The translations under genes were made by a program, and so were the position numbers. Positions 33,797 through 42,013 of a stretch of 64,000 bases of DNA are shown here, piece after piece (position 1 is the stretch's first letter; every line of letters starts with the position of its first letter). This DNA is from Natronobacterium texcoconense. GTDB taxonomy: Archaea > Halobacteriota > Halobacteria > Halobacteriales > Natrialbaceae. The stretch spans positions 62,001-126,000 of the forward strand of contig NZ_FNLC01000004.1 of the NCBI RefSeq assembly GCF_900104065.1, read 5' to 3'. The notes under the pieces were generated by a model. The model searched no databases, was not told the origin of the DNA, and was given only the letters and a program-made list of their open reading frames with translations.

Positions 33797-35131
33797 TCAT
33801 GGCAAGGCGTCGACGAACCACTCGGTCGCTCCCGGCAGCGCCCGTGCCCAGGCTGCGGCGTAGGCGTACTCGGCCGTCGTATACAGGACGGCACGATCCG
33901 AGGATCGATCGGCATCGCGCTCGAGTCGTCGATCCCCGCCCCGAATCGCCGAAATCGCCGTTCCGAGACTGCGGTCGACGAGATACGGGGCCGACGTCTC
34001 GCCGCGAGCCGTCCGGATCGCGTCTATCGCGTCCTGCTTCGCGCCCCGGACGTCGTCTGCGTCTTCGGGTCGCTCGAGGCCACCGTCGTCGACGATCGAT
34101 CGCAGTCGTTCGATCGTCCGGCGACCCGTTTCGGCCGCGTGCAGCGACGTGAGCGCCCGGGCGAGTCGTCCGTTCTCGAGGCGGGCCGAGACGTCGTCGT
34201 AACTCGAGCGCGTCCGCCGGATCGCGCTTTCGCCCGCCCACTCCCGGGGCGTCCCTTCGACCGGTGCGTCGAACAGCTCTTCGGCTGGATCGCGGCTCTC
34301 GAGCGGCAGTCTCTCGACGCTCTCTTCGAGGTCGGTGAGGAGAGCCGACGCTGCCGATTCGAACTCGTCGTCGAACGCTCGCTCACCAACCTCGGCCTGT
34401 CGGTCGATAAGGTACTGTGCCTCCTCGAGCGACGCGGTTGCTCGTTCGTACCGGCTCGCGAGGTCGCCGACGGCCTCGACCGTCGACGCCCCCAGCATCG
34501 GTCGATAGGCGTTCTCGACGAACCTGCCTGCCGTGTCGAGTTCGCGCTCGACGACGCTGTAGACGACGACCGCGTACTGGGGCTCGTCGTCGGTTCCGAA
34601 CCGGGTCAGTTCCGACTCGGTCCCAGACAGTTCGTCCTCGAGATCCGCCAACTGTTCTTCTACCTCGTCCGGCGTCAATCCGTCCGTCGCAGCCGCGTAC
34701 GCGGCTTCGGCCTCCGCAGCCCGCCGCCGCGGAGAGCCGAGCGACGACAGTCGTGCGTAGTTCGTCGGCTCCTCCTCTACGTCCTCGAGCCCGTCTCGAG
34801 CGCGTTTCCGCGTCTCGTCGACGTAGTTTCGGACCGCTTCGTTGGGAATCTCCTCGACGAGTCCGGCGGGGCCCGGTATCGGCTCGAGCAGCGTTTCGAC
34901 GCGATCGATCCCCTCCTCGACTCGTTCGTCGCTGACGTCGACCGGCAGTTCCTCGAGGCGTTCTGGCGGGTCGATTTCCGTGATCGACGTCAGTTCTGCT
35001 CCCGTAGCGTCGACCGCCGGGTGGTCGTCCTCGTCGAGCGAACTACAGCCCGCGAGAGCGACCGTCCCGATTGTCGCACCGAAAGCGACGCCGCGCTCGA
35101 GGAAGCGGCGACGGGAGCGATCGAGAGTCAT
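33797..35131 (-). CDS. Tat-exported lipoprotein, haloarchaeal hypothetical
   Basis: A 444-residue acidic helical protein. The N-terminus MTLDRSRRRFLERGVAFGAT has the twin-arginine pattern and VALAGC provides a lipobox with Cys near residue 29. The body is almost all helical with many Glu/Asp/Arg/Ala and no catalytic motif. It overlaps the upstream lipoprotein gene by four bases (ATGA), so both are translated together. It resembles the 446-residue protein at 954-2294 in length, signal and composition. Role unknown; possibly a surface-bound scaffold. Confidence 0.78.
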   Translation of the reverse strand: MTLDRSRRRFLERGVAFGATIGTVALAGCSSLDEDDHPAVDATGAELTSITEIDPPERLEELPVDVSDERVEEGIDRVETLLEPIPGPAGLVEEIPNEAVRNYVDETRKRARDGLEDVEEEPTNYARLSSLGSPRRRAAEAEAAYAAATDGLTPDEVEEQLADLEDELSGTESELTRFGTDDEPQYAVVVYSVVERELDTAGRFVENAYRPMLGASTVEAVGDLASRYERATASLEEAQYLIDRQAEVGERAFDDEFESAASALLTDLEESVERLPLESRDPAEELFDAPVEGTPREWAGESAIRRTRSSYDDVSARLENGRLARALTSLHAAETGRRTIERLRSIVDDGGLERPEDADDVRGAKQDAIDAIRTARGETSAPYLVDRSLGTAISAIRGGDRRLERDADRSSDRAVLYTTAEYAYAAAWARALPGATEWFVDALP

Positions 35132-35778
35132 TCGCGACCACCTTCGAGGTCTTCGGCCATCTCAGGCGGTACTCCACAGCTGCTACTTCTCCCCCGTCCG
35201 TGTCCGCTCGGCCGTTGCTCGTAGGCAATCGGCAACTCGAGGACGGTGACCTGCACCTGCTGGTCGTCGATCGAGCACGCGACGTCTGGCTCGCGTTTCG
35301 TCGTACAGAACTGGACGCGAACGCCGCTCTCGTCGTCGCTCGTATCGCGACGTTCGGCGTACTGGAAGGCCTGCCGGTGGCAGGCCGAGACGGTAGCCTG
35401 AACCACGAACCCACTCGCTTCCTCGTAGTCGATCTCGCGGAGCGCAGCCAGCGGATCCTCCGGTTCGTCCTCCCCGTCGCTGGCGACTGGCTCGTACTGC
35501 AACTCGAGGGCGTCGACGTACTCCGCTTCGAAGACGTAGGGGAGTCGCGAACGGCGTGAGACGGTGTCATTGTCGTTGTCTTCTCGTTCGACGACGGCCT
35601 CTCTATCGTTGGCGTCGAACCGGAACGTGTGGACGCCGACGCCGTCGATCACGTCGATCTCGTCGTCGGAGTCCGGCTCGTCTTCGGACGGATCGGTTCC
35701 GATACAGCCGCTGGCGAGCGCGAGCGCGCCGACACCGAGATGGAGGGCTCTGCGGCGCGTACACGGGGACTGGGGCAT
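35128..35778 (-). CDS. Tat-exported lipoprotein, haloarchaeal hypothetical
   Basis: A 216-residue protein starting MPQSPCTRRRALHLGVGALA; twin arginines then LASGC lipobox (Cys near 27). The mature part is Asp/Glu-rich and contains repeated beta-type segments (VHTFRFDANDREAVVE, YVDALELQYEPVAS) and several cysteines in DVACSIDDQ and VQFCTT. The frame extends 22 codons upstream, but the Tat signal sets the start at 35778. Its stop overlaps the next lipoprotein start by four bases. The two probably form a membrane-attached pair. Confidence 0.78.
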   Translation of the reverse strand: MPQSPCTRRRALHLGVGALALASGCIGTDPSEDEPDSDDEIDVIDGVGVHTFRFDANDREAVVEREDNDNDTVSRRSRLPYVFEAEYVDALELQYEPVASDGEDEPEDPLAALREIDYEEASGFVVQATVSACHRQAFQYAERRDTSDDESGVRVQFCTTKREPDVACSIDDQQVQVTVLELPIAYEQRPSGHGRGRSSSCGVPPEMAEDLEGGRE

Positions 35779-35879
35779 AGCGACTCCTTTCGAGGAATCG
35801 TGTAAGTATCTTTTCGTGATCGATCGCTGTCGGGCCGAGACCACGGCGCTTTTCGCCCCACCACGCCGAACCGTTTCGT

Positions 35880-36995
35880 ATGCGCGTCACCGAGGGCGGG
35901 GTCGAACTCGAGGTCCCCGGCGAGCAAACTGAAGGGGTCGAGGAGTCGGTCTTCTACAACCCGAGACAGGAACTGAATCGCGATCTGACGATCGCGACGC
36001 TGCGGGCCTACCGCGAGCGCGAGGAACGGGCCGAGACGTACCTCGACGCGATGACGGCGAGCGGCATCCGCGGCGTTCGCGCTGCGGCCGACGGCTGGGA
36101 CGTCACGTGCTGTGACGTCGACGAGGAGGCCGTCGAACTGGCCCGCGAGAACCTCGAACAGAATGGGCTCGAGGCAACCGTCGAACACCGCAACGTCAAC
36201 GCACTCATGCACGACGAGGTGTTCGACGTGATCGACCTCGATCCGTACGGGACGCCGATGCCCTTTGGCGACGCCGCGTTCGCGAACTGCCGGGATCTGG
36301 TCTGCGTGACGGCGACCGACACCGCGCCGCTGTGTGGCGCTCACTTCAACAGCGGCGTCCGCTCCTACTCTGCCGTGCCGCGAAACACCGACTACCACCC
36401 CGAGATGGGCGTCCGAATCCTCCTTTCTGCGCTCGCCCGCAGCGCGGCGCGGTTCGACGTCGGCGTCCAGCCACTGCTCACCCACGCGACGAGCCACTAC
36501 GTCCGGACCTACCTCGAACTCGAGCACAAGGCCACCTCAGCCGACGCTGCCGTCGACGAACTCGGCCACATCTATCACTGCGAGGACTGCACGTACCGCG
36601 AGGCCGACCCCGGGATGATCGCCGACCCGCTCGAAACCTGCCCGAACTGCGGCGGGAATCGCATGCTGACCGCGGGACCGGTCTGGCTGGCCCACACCTG
36701 CGACCCCGAGTTCGTCGCCGCGGTCCGCGAGGCGATTCCCGACTCCTTCGGCACCGCGGAGAAAGCCCGCGAACTCTGTGCGACGCTCGAGGCCGAACTC
36801 GACGAGCCGACCCACTACGACCAGCACAAACTCTGTCGCAACTGGGGGCTGCCCGCAAACGCGATGGACGACTTCCTCGCGGATCTCCACGACGCGGGAT
36901 ACGAGGCGTCGCGTGCCCACTACGGTGGGACGACGTTCAAGACGGACGCCTCGGTTACCCAGATCCGGGACGCAACCGAGAGCAACCTCGGCTGA
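35880..36995 (+). CDS. trm1: tRNA (guanine26-N2)-dimethyltransferase Trm1
   Basis: Makes N2,N2-dimethylguanosine at tRNA position 26. The 371-residue protein starts [16 protein letters not shown] and has [16 protein letters not shown] (about 22-37), the SAM-binding [16 protein letters not shown] near 54-69 and [15 protein letters not shown] near 118-132, which carries the catalytic Asp and Pro. A C-terminal zinc region CEDC and CPNC near 235-260 completes the archaeal form. Start is the first ATG, preceded by A/T-rich sequence. Confidence 0.94.
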   Translation: MRVTEGGVELEVPGEQTEGVEESVFYNPRQELNRDLTIATLRAYREREERAETYLDAMTASGIRGVRAAADGWDVTCCDVDEEAVELARENLEQNGLEATVEHRNVNALMHDEVFDVIDLDPYGTPMPFGDAAFANCRDLVCVTATDTAPLCGAHFNSGVRSYSAVPRNTDYHPEMGVRILLSALARSAARFDVGVQPLLTHATSHYVRTYLELEHKATSADAAVDELGHIYHCEDCTYREADPGMIADPLETCPNCGGNRMLTAGPVWLAHTCDPEFVAAVREAIPDSFGTAEKARELCATLEAELDEPTHYDQHKLCRNWGLPANAMDDFLADLHDAGYEASRAHYGGTTFKTDASVTQIRDATESNLG

Positions 36996-36996
36996 T

Positions 36997-37073
36997 ACCG
37001 AGTACTGTACCGATTTAGCGGGGCAACCGCGACCTGTTGGCTGCTACGCCGGAACTGACTTCCAGTAGTTCGT
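36997..37073 (-). repeat. Dispersed intergenic repeat, copy D (minus orientation)
   Basis: Read on the minus strand, CGCGGTTGCCCCGCTAAATC then GGTACAG and CTCGGTATCAG aligns with the 3' half of copies A-C; the first half is more diverged. It begins almost at the trm1 stop codon and ends shortly before the next gene. Confidence 0.5.
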
Positions 37074-37120
37074 CCCGCTCGGCCAGACGCTATTTGAAAG
37101 TTCACTCCTTCTAACCGGAT

Positions 37121-38464
37121 GTGCTGAATCGACGCCGAGGAGAGCGGACCGTAGCAGGGTATGTCGCTCGAGCCGTCTTTATCGCCCGTAGCGAGCAGCT
37201 GACACTACTCGCGGCTGGCGTCGCGTTCTACGGTTTCCTTTCGCTCATTCCGCTCGTAATGCTCGCAGTCGGAGTCGCGGTGACCCTGGGCGGCGAGGAC
37301 CTCGCTGCACGAGTCACGGAAGCTGGCAGTGAGTTCCTCACACCGTCAGCACAGGAGCTCCTCGCCACGACAGTCCTCGATGGGTCTGGACGACGGAGTG
37401 CGACCGTACTCGGCTCTGCCGGTCTGCTGTGGGGTGCCAGTCGCGCACTTCGTGGCCTCGATGGAGCGTTCTCGGCGGTGTATGGGACGACCAGATCGAA
37501 GTCGATGATCGATACGGTCCGCGATTCGACGATCGCGTTCGTCGTGATCACCCTCGGGCTGGCGGCCGTCGCTGCACTCGAGTTTTTCGTCGGGGCCGCT
37601 CCGTACATCCGGGTTGCGTATCTCGGTGACAGCTTCGTCGTGCTCGGACTCGCAGTCACCTTTCTGCCGCTGTACGTCCTCTTTCCCGGCGAACCCGTCG
37701 AGATTCGAGAGGCGATCCCGGGAACGATGATCGCCGCAGTCGGCTGGTTCGCCCTGACCCGTCTCTTTTCTCGGTACGCCTGGATCGCGGCCGAATACAC
37801 CGTCTACGGTGCGCTCGGCGCGGTCTTTTTCGTTCTCATCTGGATGTACGCCAGTGCGATGCTCCTCATCTTCGGCGCGATCTGCAACGCCGTTCTCGCC
37901 GGTCGTGAAGTGGACCGGCAGCTACAAAGTCCCGGCGCGCGACAGGTTCGAACAGGAGCGATGGTCGACGACGCCACGAGTGCCGACGACGGGACCGAGA
38001 ATACCGGAGACGAAACCGGAACGGGCGGGGAGACGGATCCACGTTCGGACGCGAGCGCCGCGTCGACCGCCACGTCCCGCACTCGAGATCGATCGGACGA
38101 TCCCGAGGCGCTCCGGGAGGAGATCGAACGGCTCCGGGACCGCGTCGACGAGTTCGAATCCAGCGTCGAATCGCGGACCGTCGAGAAGTCCTCTCTCGAG
38201 AGCGACCTCAAACGCTACGTCCGGCGTCGAATCTACCGGGGCCACGCCCGCGACTGGGGGCCGTACCTCGTCTTGCTGTACGGTACCGCGATGGCTATCG
38301 GGGCGTTTTACTACCTCGAGGGTGGGTGGGCGATCCTCGCGATGTTCGTCGTCTGGACGTCGACGCTCGGCGTCTACGCGCTCATGGTCCTGTTCGGTGC
38401 GGTACTGTCCGTGCTGGGCGTTCCGGGGCGACTCCGGGATCGGGTCAGTGACTGGCGGTCCTGA
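37121..38464 (+). CDS. YihY/BrkB-family membrane protein with acidic linker and C-terminal pair of helices
   Basis: A 447-residue protein. Residues about 25-265 are the BrkB/YihY core: TLLAAGVAFYGFLSLIPL near 26-43, SALLWGASRALRGLDGAF-like motif near 97-115, and six hydrophobic segments. Then comes a disordered acidic linker (about 285-330, rich in D, T, G, S), a short coiled coil (EEIERLRDRVDEFESSVES near 333-351) and two more membrane helices near 383-430. The C-terminal addition is not in the basic family. The family has no proven function; earlier RNase BN naming is incorrect. GTG start. Confidence 0.8.
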   Translation: MLNRRRGERTVAGYVARAVFIARSEQLTLLAAGVAFYGFLSLIPLVMLAVGVAVTLGGEDLAARVTEAGSEFLTPSAQELLATTVLDGSGRRSATVLGSAGLLWGASRALRGLDGAFSAVYGTTRSKSMIDTVRDSTIAFVVITLGLAAVAALEFFVGAAPYIRVAYLGDSFVVLGLAVTFLPLYVLFPGEPVEIREAIPGTMIAAVGWFALTRLFSRYAWIAAEYTVYGALGAVFFVLIWMYASAMLLIFGAICNAVLAGREVDRQLQSPGARQVRTGAMVDDATSADDGTENTGDETGTGGETDPRSDASAASTATSRTRDRSDDPEALREEIERLRDRVDEFESSVESRTVEKSSLESDLKRYVRRRIYRGHARDWGPYLVLLYGTAMAIGAFYYLEGGWAILAMFVVWTSTLGVYALMVLFGAVLSVLGVPGRLRDRVSDWRS

Positions 38465-38530
38465 CATGATGTCTGGTTCGCTGGCCCGTTTGCCTCGCCA
38501 CACGTGTTCGTATCCTAACTAGTCGGTGGC

Positions 38531-38538
38531 TATAATAT
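38531..38538 (+). promoter_or_regulatory. TATA box of PAP2 phosphatase gene
   Basis: TATAATAT lies 24-31 bases before the ATG at 38562, spacing typical for a leaderless transcript, and it supports that start over the alternative codon at 38526. Confidence 0.6.
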
Positions 38539-38561
38539 CGTGTCCGTACTACGGCCGCCCG

Positions 38562-39521
38562 ATGTGGTTCGAGTCGACACAGGTCGAGACCGTTAGAGAC
38601 GCGTTCCCCGAGTGGATGGCCTTTCTCTTCGCGTTCTTCTCCTACCTCGGGAGCGTCTGGTTCGTCGCGCCTGCGGTCGTCCTCGCGTTCTGGTTCTGGG
38701 ATCGCCACCGTTTTGGCTACTGGCTCGGCGTCGTTATGGGCGGCTACGCGATCATGGTCGCTCTCAAGAGTTTCTTCTCGATCGCTCGCCCCGGCGTCGG
38801 TCCCGCGATCACACCCGACTCCCTCCCGACCGTTCTGGCACTCCTCTACGCCCCGGCCGTCGAAATCCACACGACGACGTTCCCCAGCGGCCACGCACTC
38901 GCCGGCACGATCGTCTGGACGATGCTCGCCCTCGAGGTCGATGTCGGGACTCGAGTCCAGCGACTGGTCGTCGCGGCGACGATGATCGCTCTCGTCTCGT
39001 TCTCGCGGATCGGAGCGGGCGTTCACTACCCGATCGATGTCGTCGCCGGCGTCGCCGTCGCCGTCGGCTACCTGGCGCTCGTCCTGTGGCTGCGCGAACG
39101 GATCACCGGCTGGCCCGCGCCGTGGCGACGCTCGAGTCGGGCGTCTTCGCCCACCCGAACGCTGGACCTGCGCCAGGCCGCGACCGCCGTCTTCGCGACT
39201 GCCGGTGTCCTCTCCGTGCTGGCCTTGCGAGCGGGTGGGGGGACCGATGCAGCGGCGTTGCTCGGCGGCTCGATCGGTGCCGTTCTCGCCTGGGAGTACG
39301 CGAGGCCGGCCCGTCAGCCGTGGTCGCTGTCGCTGCGTCGCGTCGGCCAGGCGGTGGTCGGCATCGGGACGCTCGCCGTCGTTGCGCTCGTCTTGCTGGT
39401 CACCGACGCCGTCGTCGTCTGGTTCCTCGTCGGCGTCGCCGGCGGAGCGACTGTCGTCGCTTTGCCGCGGCTGGTCTCACTGGCCTCGATCTCCGCGGTT
39501 CGGCCGGACGTCGCCGGCTGA
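38562..39521 (+). CDS. PAP2-superfamily membrane phosphatase
   Basis: A 319-residue membrane protein with the three phosphatase motifs: LKSFFSIARP (K-x6-RP) near 68-77, PSGHALAG near 110-117, and SRIGAGVHYPIDVVAG near 150-165 with catalytic His and Asp. About ten hydrophobic segments; the last four (after about residue 200) are beyond the core domain. Substrate may be a polyprenyl or isoprenoid diphosphate or phosphatidate-like lipid. The start is placed at MWFESTQVE because of the TATA box upstream. Confidence 0.88.
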   Translation: MWFESTQVETVRDAFPEWMAFLFAFFSYLGSVWFVAPAVVLAFWFWDRHRFGYWLGVVMGGYAIMVALKSFFSIARPGVGPAITPDSLPTVLALLYAPAVEIHTTTFPSGHALAGTIVWTMLALEVDVGTRVQRLVVAATMIALVSFSRIGAGVHYPIDVVAGVAVAVGYLALVLWLRERITGWPAPWRRSSRASSPTRTLDLRQAATAVFATAGVLSVLALRAGGGTDAAALLGGSIGAVLAWEYARPARQPWSLSLRRVGQAVVGIGTLAVVALVLLVTDAVVVWFLVGVAGGATVVALPRLVSLASISAVRPDVAG

Positions 39522-39526
39522 CCCCA

Positions 39527-39970
39527 TCAGTCGACGCGGCCACCGGCGAAAGTACCGCGGTAGACGACCGTCTCACTGTTTTGGATGTGTTCTTCGCCTT
39601 CGAACCGCTGGAGATCGCCGTCGACCGAACTCGAGTACGTCATCTCGTCACCCTCGTACGCCGCTGGACCCCGGTACGGTCGATCCGTCGTCGCCTGCTC
39701 GAGTGCTTCACGGAGAACGGCGTACACGTCGTTCGGATCCGCGTCTTCGCGAACGACGTCTCCGTAGTAACTCATTCCCCAGACGGGCCGACCGTCGCGG
39801 GTGACGACCTCGTGTCCGACGAACGCCGTCGATCCGTAGTACTGATCGCGATAGCCGTACTCGCCACGCCCGTACGTGATGACCTTCTCCCCGTCTGGTC
39901 CAGGATCCGCCTGAGTAGTAGCGTAGCCGTTCCTGTGTGCCTCGACGATAAACGCCGCGAGGTTCGTCAT
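39527..39970 (-). CDS. DUF5680-domain protein
   Basis: A 147-residue soluble protein. MTNLAAFIVEAHRNGYATTQ and the central YRDQYYGSTAFVGHEVVTRD then GRPVWGMSYYG match the DUF5680 pattern as I recall it. The family has no known activity. It lies between PAP2 (convergent, six bases apart at 3' ends) and glnA, and is on the same strand as glnA but 81 bases beyond its stop. Confidence 0.72.
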   Translation of the reverse strand: MTNLAAFIVEAHRNGYATTQADPGPDGEKVITYGRGEYGYRDQYYGSTAFVGHEVVTRDGRPVWGMSYYGDVVREDADPNDVYAVLREALEQATTDRPYRGPAAYEGDEMTYSSSVDGDLQRFEGEEHIQNSETVVYRGTFAGGRVD

Positions 39971-40051
39971 ATATCTCGTACAAGATACTCGACTGATAGG
40001 TTACCGGTACGGCCACGCGAAAAGCGGTGAACCACTCGAGAGCAGCGAGTT

Positions 40052-41407
40052 TCAGAACGTCTCGAGGTAGCGATCGAGTTCCCACTGGGAGACGTCGATC
40101 AGGTACTCCTCGAACTCCTGGCGCTTGGCTTCGACGAACTTCGGCGCGACGTGATCGCCCAGCGCGTCGTAGACGACGTCGTCGTCCTCGAGGGCGTCGA
40201 CGGCCTCACCGAGATTCGACGGCAGCGTGTCGATACCGTACTCTTCGCGGGTCTGTTCGTCGAACTCGTAGATGTTCTCACGGACCGGATCGGGACACTC
40301 GAGGTCGTTCTCGATGCCGTCGAGACCGGCGTGGATCATGGTCGCGATGGCGAGATACGGGTTACACGACGGGTCGGGCGAGCGCAGTTCGATACGGCTC
40401 GCCGCGGGAACGCGGGCTGCGGGCTTGCGGATCAGCGACGATCGGTTGCGGTCCGACCAGGCGACGTAGACAGGCGCCTCGTAACCCGGAACCAGTCGCT
40501 TGTAGCTGTTGACGGTCGGGTTCGCGACGGCGGTGATCGCCGGCGCGTGCTCGAGAACCCCTGCGAGGAACGACTTGGCGGTGTCCGAGAGGTCGAACTC
40601 GTCGTCCCCGTCGTGGAACGCGTTCTCACCGTCGTCCGTGAACAGCGAGATGTGGGTGTGCATCCCCGAGCCGTTGATCTTCGGGATCGGCTTGGGCATG
40701 AACGTCGCGTGGTAGCCGTGTTCGGAAGCGATGGCACGGACGACAGTACGGAAGGTCGCGACGTTGTCCGCGGTCGCGAGGGCGTCGTCGTAGGTGAAAT
40801 TGATCTCGTGCTGTCCCTGGGCGACCTCGTGGTGGCTGGCCTCAACCTCGAAGCCCATGTCCTCGAGACCGTAGATGATGTCTCGCCGAACGTCCGAGGC
40901 GAGGTCTTTCGGCGCGAGGTCGAAGTAACCGCCAGCGTCGTTGGTATCAGTCGTCGCGCGGCCGTTCTCGTCCTCCTCGAAGAGGAAGAATTCGGGTTCG
41001 GGCGCGGCGTTGACCGTGTAGCCCATGTCTTCGGCGCGCTCGAGGGCGCGTTTGAGGACGTGACGCGGGTCGCCCTCGAACGGTTCGCCCGACGTGGTGT
41101 CGTAGACGTCACAGATCATCCGGGCGGAGCAGCCGTCTTCGCGGTCCCGCCAGGGGAGAATCGCAAACGTCTCCGGATCGGGAACTAAACGCATGTCCGA
41201 TTCCTGAATGCGGACGAACCCCTCGATCGACGAGCCGTCGAAGTAGATCCCTTCGGTAAACGCTTTCTCGGCCTGGCGCGCGGGCACCGAGACGTTCTTG
41301 ACGGTGCCGAGAATGTCGGTAAACTGCAGACGAAGGAAATCGATCTCTTTCTCCTCGATTTCGTCGAGTACTGCCTGTTCGGCAGCACTGATGTTTCCGC
41401 TTGTCAT
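40052..41407 (-). CDS. glnA: Glutamine synthetase, type I
   Basis: Joins ammonia to glutamate with ATP. The 451-residue protein has the beta-grasp N-terminal domain to about 100 ([15 protein letters not shown] near 29-43, FDGSSIEGF near 56-64), and the catalytic barrel with [10 protein letters not shown] near 135-144, [13 protein letters not shown] near 195-207, [12 protein letters not shown] near 250-261 and [11 protein letters not shown] near 325. No obvious adenylylation loop like the bacterial beta type. It is divergent from an Lrp gene with 126 bases between starts, so nitrogen-linked regulation by Lrp is likely. Confidence 0.95.
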   Translation of the reverse strand: MTSGNISAAEQAVLDEIEEKEIDFLRLQFTDILGTVKNVSVPARQAEKAFTEGIYFDGSSIEGFVRIQESDMRLVPDPETFAILPWRDREDGCSARMICDVYDTTSGEPFEGDPRHVLKRALERAEDMGYTVNAAPEPEFFLFEEDENGRATTDTNDAGGYFDLAPKDLASDVRRDIIYGLEDMGFEVEASHHEVAQGQHEINFTYDDALATADNVATFRTVVRAIASEHGYHATFMPKPIPKINGSGMHTHISLFTDDGENAFHDGDDEFDLSDTAKSFLAGVLEHAPAITAVANPTVNSYKRLVPGYEAPVYVAWSDRNRSSLIRKPAARVPAASRIELRSPDPSCNPYLAIATMIHAGLDGIENDLECPDPVRENIYEFDEQTREEYGIDTLPSNLGEAVDALEDDDVVYDALGDHVAPKFVEAKRQEFEEYLIDVSQWELDRYLETF

Positions 41408-41438
41408 CCGTATTGTCGTGGTACCCTCGGATCTCCCC

Positions 41439-41450
41439 TACTAAAACCCT
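41439..41450 (-). promoter_or_regulatory. glnA promoter TATA region
   Basis: On the minus strand AGGGTTTTAGTA lies 32-43 bases before the glnA ATG. Confidence 0.45.
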
Positions 41451-41483
41451 ACTGTTCTAAGCAAATCTTCTCTTCACCGGCCG

Positions 41484-41510
41484 GAATTGTATATTCGTAA
41501 ATTTCTAAAG
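41484..41510 (+). promoter_or_regulatory. lrp promoter and possible Lrp operator
   Basis: TTTCTAAAG (41502-41510) stands 24-32 bases before the lrp ATG. Just upstream, GAATTGTATATTCGTAAATT is an AT-rich near-palindrome, the kind of site Lrp proteins bind. The regulatory role is inference. Confidence 0.4.
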
Positions 41511-41533
41511 GGTGGGATTAGTTGGTACACGTG

Positions 41534-41995
41534 ATGACGTACGAAAATCTCGACGCGAAACTAGTGAATGCACTCCTCGGTGACGGCCGTGCGAGTCTCC
41601 GCAGCCTCGCCGAAGAGCTGGACGTCTCCGTTACTACTGTCTCCAATCATCTCTCCGACCTCGAAGACGAAGGCGTCATCGAGGGGTACACACCGCGGCT
41701 GGACTACGACGCGGTCGGCTACGACGTCACCGCCGTCATCCAGTTGCAGGTCGAGGGGAACGCCCTCCCCGACATCACGGACACGCTCCGTGACCACCGC
41801 CAGATGACCAGCGTCTACGAGGTCACGGGAGACTACGACGTGATCGCCATCGGCAAATTCAAAGACACCGATGGGATGAACGACCAGATCAAGGAACTGC
41901 TCACCGACCCCGACATCAAGGCATCGAACACGAGCGTCGTTCTCAACGCCGTCTCCGAGAACGAACAGTTCGAACTCGATATCGACGACACCTGA
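41534..41995 (+). CDS. lrp: Lrp/AsnC-family transcriptional regulator
   Basis: A 153-residue protein: N-terminal HTH ([20 protein letters not shown] then [20 protein letters not shown], residues about 10-50) and C-terminal RAM/ligand domain ([17 protein letters not shown] and [13 protein letters not shown] near 65-115). In haloarchaea Lrp next to glnA is known to influence nitrogen and amino-acid genes. The ATG at 41534 ([10 protein letters not shown]) is preferred to an upstream GTG because of TATA spacing. Confidence 0.93.
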   Translation: MTYENLDAKLVNALLGDGRASLRSLAEELDVSVTTVSNHLSDLEDEGVIEGYTPRLDYDAVGYDVTAVIQLQVEGNALPDITDTLRDHRQMTSVYEVTGDYDVIAIGKFKDTDGMNDQIKELLTDPDIKASNTSVVLNAVSENEQFELDIDDT

Positions 41996-42013
41996 TCTCC
42001 GCTCTGTCACTCC

